NCBI GenBank assembly: GCA_021730945.1
Contig: JAKFYH010000065.1
Coordinates: 1-36,759, forward strand
Direction: 5' to 3'
Source of the DNA: Acidobacteriota bacterium
GTDB lineage: Bacteria > Acidobacteriota > Vicinamibacteria > Vicinamibacterales > UBA2999
DNA: 36,759 bases
Part shown: positions 32,317 to 36,759 of the stretch, in pieces
How the letters are laid out: each line of letters starts with the position of its first letter
How positions within the stretch are numbered: the stretch's first letter is position 1
Notes under the pieces: model-generated
Told to the model about the DNA's origin: nothing
The model's database searches: none
The model's input: the letters and a program-made list of their open reading frames with translations, nothing else
Program-made: the position numbers and the translations under genes

Positions 32317-33695
32317 TTCTTCTCTCCCGGAACCACGCTGAGCTCGACGCGGCGATCCTTCGGCAGGTAACGATCCACCGCCGCCTGCACGTCGGCCGCG
32401 GTCACGGCCCGGTAGCGGGCCAGGTCCTGGGCAAAGTAGTCGGGGGTGCCGGCCGCCTTGTAATAGGCGTTCAGTTGGTCGGCCTTGCCGCCGAAACCGC
32501 CGACGCGCTCCATGTTGCGATAGAACGAGGCCTCAGTCTGGTTCAGCGCCCGTGTCATTTCCCGTGGCGTGGGCGCCTCCCGGCGCAACTTGTCGAGCTC
32601 CTCATCGATCACCGCCTGGATCCGGTCGAGACCCTGACCGGGCCGCGCGGTAGCGACGATCACGAAGTTACTGCCAAGCGCCTGCGATTGCTGGAACGCC
32701 GAGACGTCCTGCGCGATCTGCAGGTCGTAGACCAGGCGCCGGTACAACCGCGAGTTCTTGCCGCTGCTGAGCAGGTTGGCGATGATGTCCATGGTGGCGT
32801 CGCCCGGCTTGAGCAGTCCCGGTGTGAGCCAGGCCATGTAGAGGCGCGGCAACTGCACGCGGTCGGTAATGGTCTTCTGCTTCACGCCGTCGAGTACCGC
32901 GGTCGGCGGCGACAGCGGTGTCACCGGCTTGCCGGCCGGCACGTCGGCGAACCACTTTTCGACGAGCTTTCGGGTGTCGGCCAGGTCGATGTCGCCGGCG
33001 ATGACCAGGCTGGCGTTGTTGGGCACGTAGTAGGTGCGGAAGAAGCGCGCAACGTCCTCGAAGCTGGCGGCGCTCAGGTCTTCCATCGATCCGATCACCG
33101 GCCAGCTATACGGATGGCCCGCCGGATAAAGCAGCGACGAGAGCTCGACAAACGCCTGACCGTACGGCTGGTTGTCGACGCCCTGGCGTTTCTCGTTCTT
33201 GACGACGTCGCGCTGGCCGTCGACTTTGCCGGGCGACTTGTCGTCGAGCAGGAAGCCCATGCGATCCGACTCGAGAAACAGCGCCAGCTCCAGCGCGTTG
33301 GCCGGCAGGTCGATGTAGTAGTTGGTGCGATCGGTGTTGGTCGAACCGTTGTTGTTGGCGCCCGCGGCCTCGAGCCAGTTGTCGAAGTCGCCTTCGGGCA
33401 CGTGCATCGAGCCCTCGAACATCACGTGTTCGAACAGGTGAGCGAAGCCGGTGCGGCCGACCCGCTCGTTGGCCGACCCGACGTGATACCAGAGATTGAC
33501 CGCCACTACCGGCACGCTGGTGTCGCGATGCAGGATCACGTTCAGGCCGTTGGGCAGCGTGAACCGTGTGTGGGGAACGCTCAGCGCCGGGGTCTGCGCC
33601 TGCAGTGAAACCGGCTCGCCGATCGTGGCCGGACCGGCCAGGATCAACGCCGTCAAGGCCAGGGCCAGGAGGTGGGACGAACGGACTCGCGTCAT
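32313..33695 (-). CDS. M16-family zinc peptidase, catalytic subunit
   Basis: A 460-residue exported peptidase (signal-like segment about 8-30). Inverted zinc motif HLFEH with His86, Glu89 and His90, and distal ligand Glu168 (VVKNEKRQ), the normal spacing of about 77 residues. ANNNGSTNTDRTNYY after the zinc motif is usual for M16B. The C-terminal domain (about 230-455) has the standard M16 fold but no R/Y substrate motif, which the partner at 30862-32316 supplies. It probably degrades peptides in the periplasm. The -10-like TAGACT lies 6 nt before the ATG; the NhaR-like gene ends only 22 bp upstream. Confidence 0.94.
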   Translation of the reverse strand: MTRVRSSHLLALALTALILAGPATIGEPVSLQAQTPALSVPHTRFTLPNGLNVILHRDTSVPVVAVNLWYHVGSANERVGRTGFAHLFEHVMFEGSMHVPEGDFDNWLEAAGANNNGSTNTDRTNYYIDLPANALELALFLESDRMGFLLDDKSPGKVDGQRDVVKNEKRQGVDNQPYGQAFVELSSLLYPAGHPYSWPVIGSMEDLSAASFEDVARFFRTYYVPNNASLVIAGDIDLADTRKLVEKWFADVPAGKPVTPLSPPTAVLDGVKQKTITDRVQLPRLYMAWLTPGLLKPGDATMDIIANLLSSGKNSRLYRRLVYDLQIAQDVSAFQQSQALGSNFVIVATARPGQGLDRIQAVIDEELDKLRREAPTPREMTRALNQTEASFYRNMERVGGFGGKADQLNAYYKAAGTPDYFAQDLARYRAVTAADVQAAVDRYLPKDRRVELSVVPGEKK

Positions 33696-33701
33696 CCGTC
33701 C

Positions 33702-33707
33702 AGTCTA
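33702..33707 (-). promoter_or_regulatory. Putative -10 box of the M16 operon (TAGACT)
   Basis: TAGACT on the minus strand with exactly six bases (GGACGG) before the ATG. No Shine-Dalgarno sequence at the usual distance; the GGACGG itself touches the start codon. The site lies in the 22-bp gap after the NhaR-like gene, so it could be chance or an internal promoter. Confidence 0.35.
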
Positions 33708-33717
33708 GCGCAGCGTC

Positions 33718-34626
33718 CTACTTCTTTCGTCGCGCCAGCATCTCGTTGGCGGCGTTGGAAATCGCGACCACGGCGGGGTGCTTCAGGCGCCGTTCGACCG
33801 AGATGGCGAAATAGCGCTCGCGCACGCTGTCGAGCCGGCCGACCGGCACCACGCCGTACTGCCGCATCACTTCCCGCTCGATCACCGTTGGCGCCACAAA
33901 CAGGCCGGCGCCGGCCTGTCCAAATGTCGTCAGCAGCGCGCTGTCGTCCAGCTCGGCAATCACCCGCGGCCGCAGGCCCTGCTGGTCGAACCAGAGGTCA
34001 AGCGTGCGCCGCAGCGTCTTGCCGGCCGATGGCAGCAGGAACGGCGCGTCGTTGAGCGACTGCGGAAAGTTCCGGCGCCGCGGGGCCGCCAGCTTCGCGG
34101 TGCCGAAGACGGTGACCGTAGTTTCACCGAGCGCATGACTGAATGCCTTGACCTTGATCGCCGGCGAGATCGGCGTGTCGGCAATCACCAGGTCCAGGGC
34201 GTGCGTGGCCAGGTCGGTAAGCAGCCGGTCGGCGGCGCCGTCGCGGCACACGATCTGCACGGGCGGCGTCAGCCGCAGAGCCGGTTCCAGCAACCGATAC
34301 GCGATGATCTTGGTCACTTCATCGGCGACCCCCACCTGGAAGCGGACCGGCCGGCCGGTGGGCCGATCGTTGATGGTGTCCATCAGCTCGCGGCCGATGG
34401 AGAAGATGTCATCGGCATAGCCGTAGACGACGTGGCCGATTTCAGTGAGGACCAGGTTGCGGCCCGAGCGCTGAAACAGCTTTTCACCCAGTTGATGTTC
34501 GAGCGCGCGAATCTGGCCGCTGATGGTGGGCTGGGCCAGCCGCAGTTCTTCACTGGCACGCGCGATGGTGCCGTGGCGCGCCACGGTCCAGAAGTAGAGC
34601 AGATGGTGGTAGTTGAGCCACTCCAT
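33718..34626 (-). CDS. nhaR: LysR-family regulator, NhaR-like
   Basis: A 302-residue LysR-type transcription factor. Winged HTH at about 5-65 (YHHLLYFWTVARHGTI, LAQPTISGQIRALE) and effector-binding domain (about 95-295). The sequence follows E. coli NhaR closely in style: YxHLxYFW start, TI-GQIRALE, a GVAD segment at the start of the effector domain, and a C-terminal HPAV motif. NhaR responds to sodium and activates nhaA; no antiporter is nearby, so the target is unknown. It may instead regulate the M16 genes downstream or the divergent purEK promoter. It starts at ATG 34624-34626, next to the TTGAAAG array. Confidence 0.88.
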   Translation of the reverse strand: MEWLNYHHLLYFWTVARHGTIARASEELRLAQPTISGQIRALEHQLGEKLFQRSGRNLVLTEIGHVVYGYADDIFSIGRELMDTINDRPTGRPVRFQVGVADEVTKIIAYRLLEPALRLTPPVQIVCRDGAADRLLTDLATHALDLVIADTPISPAIKVKAFSHALGETTVTVFGTAKLAAPRRRNFPQSLNDAPFLLPSAGKTLRRTLDLWFDQQGLRPRVIAELDDSALLTTFGQAGAGLFVAPTVIEREVMRQYGVVPVGRLDSVRERYFAISVERRLKHPAVVAISNAANEMLARRKK

Positions 34627-34631
34627 AGGAG

Positions 34632-34696
34632 TTGAAAGTTGAAAGTTGAAACTTGACAGTTGAAAATTTGACTATTGGAAACTTGACTGTTGACAG
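34632..34696. repeat. Heptamer array (TTGAAAG / TTGACAG-like), AT-rich
   Basis: Nine consecutive units of 7-8 bp that all begin TTG or TTTG (TTGAAAG twice, TTGAAAC, TTGACAG, TTGAAAA, then variants, TTGACTG, TTGACAG). It is unusually AT-rich for this genome and fills the divergent gap between the NhaR-like gene and purE. TTGACA and TTGAAA are -35-like hexamers, but none is at a normal spacing from the purE -10 box. Confidence 0.85.
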
Positions 34697-34727
34697 TGGC
34701 GCTCCCGGCCGCCGGCGACGTCTACGA

Positions 34728-34733
34728 TATACT
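34728..34733 (+). promoter_or_regulatory. Putative -10 box of purEK (TATACT)
   Basis: TATACT, five of six matches to consensus, 13 nt before the purE ATG; the leader would be about 6 nt. No Shine-Dalgarno sequence is visible. The TTGACA at 34690-34695 is 32 bases away, too far for a -35 box. Confidence 0.45.
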
Positions 34734-34746
34734 TTCTGTTTCCGTT

Positions 34747-35235
34747 ATGACCGACAAACCACTTGTAGCAGTGATCATGGGCTCCACCTCCGACTGGGAC
34801 ACCATGTCCCACGCAGTCGAGATTCTCGAGCGCTTTGGCGTGGCCTACGAAAAAGAAGTTGTCTCCGCGCACCGTACGCCGGTCTGGATGGCGGAGTTCG
34901 CGCAAGGGGCCGAGACCCGCGGTATCCAGGTGATCATCGCCGGCGCCGGCGGCGCCGCGCACCTGCCCGGGATGGTGGCGTCGCATACCGTGCTGCCGGT
35001 GCTCGGTGTGCCGGTGAACAGCGCGTCGCTGCAAGGCCTCGACTCGCTGCTGTCGATCGTGCAGATGCCGGGCGGTATACCGGTGGGGACGCTCGCGATT
35101 GGCAAGCCCGGCGCGATCAACGCCGGCCTGCTGGCGGTGAGCATTCTCGCCACCGCGCGCCCCGACTTGCGGGATCGCCTGCGGCAGTTCCGGGCCGAGC
35201 AGACGGCAAAGGTCCGTCAGGATACGCTTCCGTGA
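34747..35235 (+). CDS. purE: N5-carboxyaminoimidazole ribonucleotide mutase
   Basis: Cytoplasmic purine biosynthesis enzyme that converts N5-CAIR to CAIR. It is 162 residues, the usual length. The N-terminus has [12 protein letters not shown], then SAHRTP with the catalytic His, [12 protein letters not shown], and [12 protein letters not shown] later. ATG 34747 is chosen because the frame upstream is repeat sequence. The stop overlaps the GTG start of purK by 4 bp (GTGA), so PurE and PurK are translated together and carry out consecutive steps. Confidence 0.97.
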   Translation: MTDKPLVAVIMGSTSDWDTMSHAVEILERFGVAYEKEVVSAHRTPVWMAEFAQGAETRGIQVIIAGAGGAAHLPGMVASHTVLPVLGVPVNSASLQGLDSLLSIVQMPGGIPVGTLAIGKPGAINAGLLAVSILATARPDLRDRLRQFRAEQTAKVRQDTLP

Positions 35236-36365
35236 ACCGCATCGTGCTGCCCGGCGCCACTATCGGCGTGCTAGGCAGCGGGCAGTTGGGCCGCATGCTC
35301 GCCCTCGCGGCCCGCCGCATGGGCTACCGCGTCCACACGCTGTCGCCCGGCGTCGACACCCCCACCGGCCAGGTGGCTGACCTCGAAGTCAGCGCCGAGT
35401 ACGACGACCTTGAGGCCATTCGCGCCTTCGCCCGTGGCGTCGACGTGATGACGTTCGAGTTCGAGAACGTGGCCACCGACGCCGCCGATGCCGCCGCGGA
35501 ACTGGTGGCGGTGCGGCCGAGTGGTGCGGCGCTGCACATCACGCAGCAGCGCGCGCGCGAAAAGGGATTTCTCGCCGACCGCGGCTACCCGGTGACGCCG
35601 TTTGCGAAGGCCCAGTCGCTCGACGAATTGGCCGTCGGCCTCGGCGTGGTCGGCCTCCCCGCCATCATCAAGACCGCGGCCTTTGGATACGACGGCAAGG
35701 GCCAGCACCGGGTCGACCGCATCGAAGACGGCGACCGGGTGTGGGGATTGGTTGGGCACCAGGAGGCAATCATCGAGAGCGTGGTCGACTTCACGCACGA
35801 AATTTCGGTGGTCGCGGCCCGCGGCCTTGACGGCGATTTCGCGCACTACGGCGCGATTGAGAACCTCCATCACCACCACATCCTCGACCTGTCGGTGTCC
35901 CCGGCCCGCATCCCCCAGGGCCTGGCGGATGAAGCCGTCCACCTGGCGCATCGCGTGCTCGATGACCTTGGTTACGTCGGCGTGCTGTGCGTGGAGTTCT
36001 TCGTGACCCGTGACGGCCGGCTGCTGGTCAACGAGATCGCCCCGCGTCCGCATAACTCGGGTCACCTCACGATCGATGCCTGTATCACCTCGCAGTTTGA
36101 GCAGCAGGTGCGCGCGGTGTGCGGCCTGTCGCTCGGCGACACCACGCAGCTGCGTCCGGCCGCGATGGTCAACCTGTTAGGCGACCTGTGGATCAATGGC
36201 GAACCCGACTGGGCCGGCGCCCTGGCCATGCCCGACGTGAAGCTGCACCTGTACGGCAAGAGCGATCCGCGCGTCGGCCGCAAGATGGGCCACATCACGG
36301 CGCTTGGCGACACGGTGGACGAGGCCGCCGCCAAGGCGCTCGCGGCCCGCGACGTGCTGTGCTGA
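35232..36365 (+). CDS. purK: N5-carboxyaminoimidazole ribonucleotide synthase
   Basis: ATP-grasp enzyme that uses AIR, ATP and bicarbonate to make N5-CAIR, the substrate of PurE. It is 377 residues, normal for the family. N-terminal [16 protein letters not shown], the ATP-grasp core with [21 protein letters not shown], and [11 protein letters not shown] near the metal site. It starts at GTG 35232-35234, which shares bases with the purE stop codon. The longer open frame to 34653 is rejected as the purE antisense/off-frame. No terminator is visible after the stop. Confidence 0.97.
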   Translation: MNRIVLPGATIGVLGSGQLGRMLALAARRMGYRVHTLSPGVDTPTGQVADLEVSAEYDDLEAIRAFARGVDVMTFEFENVATDAADAAAELVAVRPSGAALHITQQRAREKGFLADRGYPVTPFAKAQSLDELAVGLGVVGLPAIIKTAAFGYDGKGQHRVDRIEDGDRVWGLVGHQEAIIESVVDFTHEISVVAARGLDGDFAHYGAIENLHHHHILDLSVSPARIPQGLADEAVHLAHRVLDDLGYVGVLCVEFFVTRDGRLLVNEIAPRPHNSGHLTIDACITSQFEQQVRAVCGLSLGDTTQLRPAAMVNLLGDLWINGEPDWAGALAMPDVKLHLYGKSDPRVGRKMGHITALGDTVDEAAAKALAARDVLC

Positions 36366-36379
36366 TGACGGCCGTACGC

Positions 36380-36403
36380 CACCGAGGACGCCGAGGACGA
36401 GGA
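36380..36403. repeat. Short 9-bp-type repeat (CGCCGAGGA-like)
   Basis: About two and a half 9-bp units (CACCGAGGA, CGCCGAGGA, CGAGGA) lie between purK and the next gene. This is short, and recorded because of the other arrays in the window. Confidence 0.4.
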
Positions 36404-36422
36404 ACCGCTGTGCCATCCCGGC

Positions 36423-36428
36423 TAGAAT
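36423..36428 (+). promoter_or_regulatory. Putative -10 box of the winged-helix regulator gene (TAGAAT)
   Basis: TAGAAT, five of six matches to consensus, is followed by seven bases and then the GTG start codon. No Shine-Dalgarno is seen, so the mRNA may be leaderless. Confidence 0.5.
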
Positions 36429-36435
36429 CGCCCTC

Positions 36436-36759
36436 GTGATCCGCTTCGGGCCCTTCGAGATTGATCCGCGCACGTGGACGCTCGCTCGCGACGGGCAGCC
36501 GCTCGATCTGTCGCCCCGGCTGGTCGAGATCCTCGGCTACCTCGCCAGTCGCAGCGGCGTGATCGTGACTAAGGATGACTTGCTCGAGCGTTTCTGGCCG
36601 GGGGTCAACATCAGCGACAACACCCTGACGCGGGCGGTGGCCGACATTCGCAAGGCGCTCGGGGACTCGGCAACCGAACCAAAATACGTGCAGACTCTCG
36701 CCCGGCGCGGCTATCGCTTTGTTGGGGCTGGTGGGGCTGGTGGGGCTGGTGGGGCTGGT
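36436..36759 (+). CDS. Winged-helix (Trans_reg_C/CadC-like) regulator, N-terminal part, cut by the window end
   Basis: The first 108 codons of a gene that runs off the right edge. The reading frame from GTG 36436 encodes an OmpR/PhoB-type winged-helix domain (about 1-95), with the usual features: IRFGPFEIDP at the start, LSPRLVEILGYLASRSG, DDLLERFWPGV, TLTRAVADIRKALGD and a C-terminal RRGYRFV hairpin. After it come four GAG repeats made from a 9-bp tandem repeat. In this bacterial group such domains are often fused to TPR, kinase or WD-type regions, which cannot be seen here. The -10-like TAGAAT lies 7 nt upstream. Confidence 0.88.
   Translation, partial: MIRFGPFEIDPRTWTLARDGQPLDLSPRLVEILGYLASRSGVIVTKDDLLERFWPGVNISDNTLTRAVADIRKALGDSATEPKYVQTLARRGYRFVGAGGAGGAGGAG
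36724..36759 (+). repeat. In-frame 9-bp tandem repeat (GGGGCTGGT)n, 4 units to the edge
   Basis: Four perfect copies of GGGGCTGGT, each coding Gly-Ala-Gly, continue to the last base of the window. They are in frame right after the winged-helix domain and probably form a flexible linker whose length can vary by slippage. Confidence 0.85.

Noticed and set aside
34690-34733. TTGACA at 34690 paired with TATACT at 34728 as a standard promoter
   Set aside because: The spacer of 32 bases is about twice the normal length.
1-36759. tRNA, rRNA, transposase or phage genes
   Set aside because: None was recognised on either strand; an automated tRNA or covariance search was not possible here.

Overview
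The window looks like a chromosomal segment of a GC-rich bacterium, most likely an Acidobacteriota member of the Vicinamibacteria type. The main pointers are a von Willebrand A protein of the acidobacterial VWFA-related kind, a winged-helix (CadC/OmpR-type) regulator start at the right edge, S9, M1 and M16 peptidases with signal peptides, and many short GC-rich tandem repeats between genes. This assignment is inference from gene families; no rRNA or other marker is present. No tRNA, insertion sequence, phage gene or CRISPR array was seen.

Layout, left to right. 66-2992 (minus): ATP synthase subunit a, a small lipoprotein-like protein, glutamine synthetase. 3130-4008 (plus): a secreted double-PDZ protein. 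3997-19746 (minus, one long co-directional run): a three-gene signalling operon (membrane GAF protein, CheY-like regulator, hybrid histidine kinase, joined by 4-bp overlaps), a lone NuoG subunit of complex I, an M1-like peptidase, a SpoIIE-type phosphatase, Kbl, a multi-spanning membrane protein, an AI-2E-family transporter and an aminotransferase. 19945-22575 (plus): VWA protein, OmpA-like protein, family 2 glycosyltransferase. 22628-23107 (minus): CHRD protein. 23275-24015 (plus): a pteridine-reductase-like SDR. 24020-34626 (minus): aminotransferase, MTHFR-like protein, DUF4412-like protein, S9 peptidase, HI0933-type flavoprotein, an M16 pair and a NhaR-like LysR regulator. 34747-36365 (plus): purE-purK. 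36436-end (plus): the start of a winged-helix regulator.

The genes are mostly housekeeping (nitrogen assimilation, purine and folate metabolism, respiration) plus exported peptidases and envelope proteins. Clear functional units are purEK, the GAF/receiver/hybrid kinase operon, and the M16 catalytic plus non-catalytic pair.

Two genome-level patterns stand out. First, intergenic spaces carry short tandem arrays, and arrays of quite different sequence share a 7-bp period (1-23, 1579-1620, 13014-13027, 15448-15522, 19761-19821, 34632-34696). Others have 9-, 18- or 19-bp units, and several families recur at distant loci. Second, about nine genes have a TANNNT -10-like hexamer ending 6-9 nt before the start codon and no Shine-Dalgarno sequence, which suggests common leaderless transcription. 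Both need genome-wide counts or transcript data to confirm.
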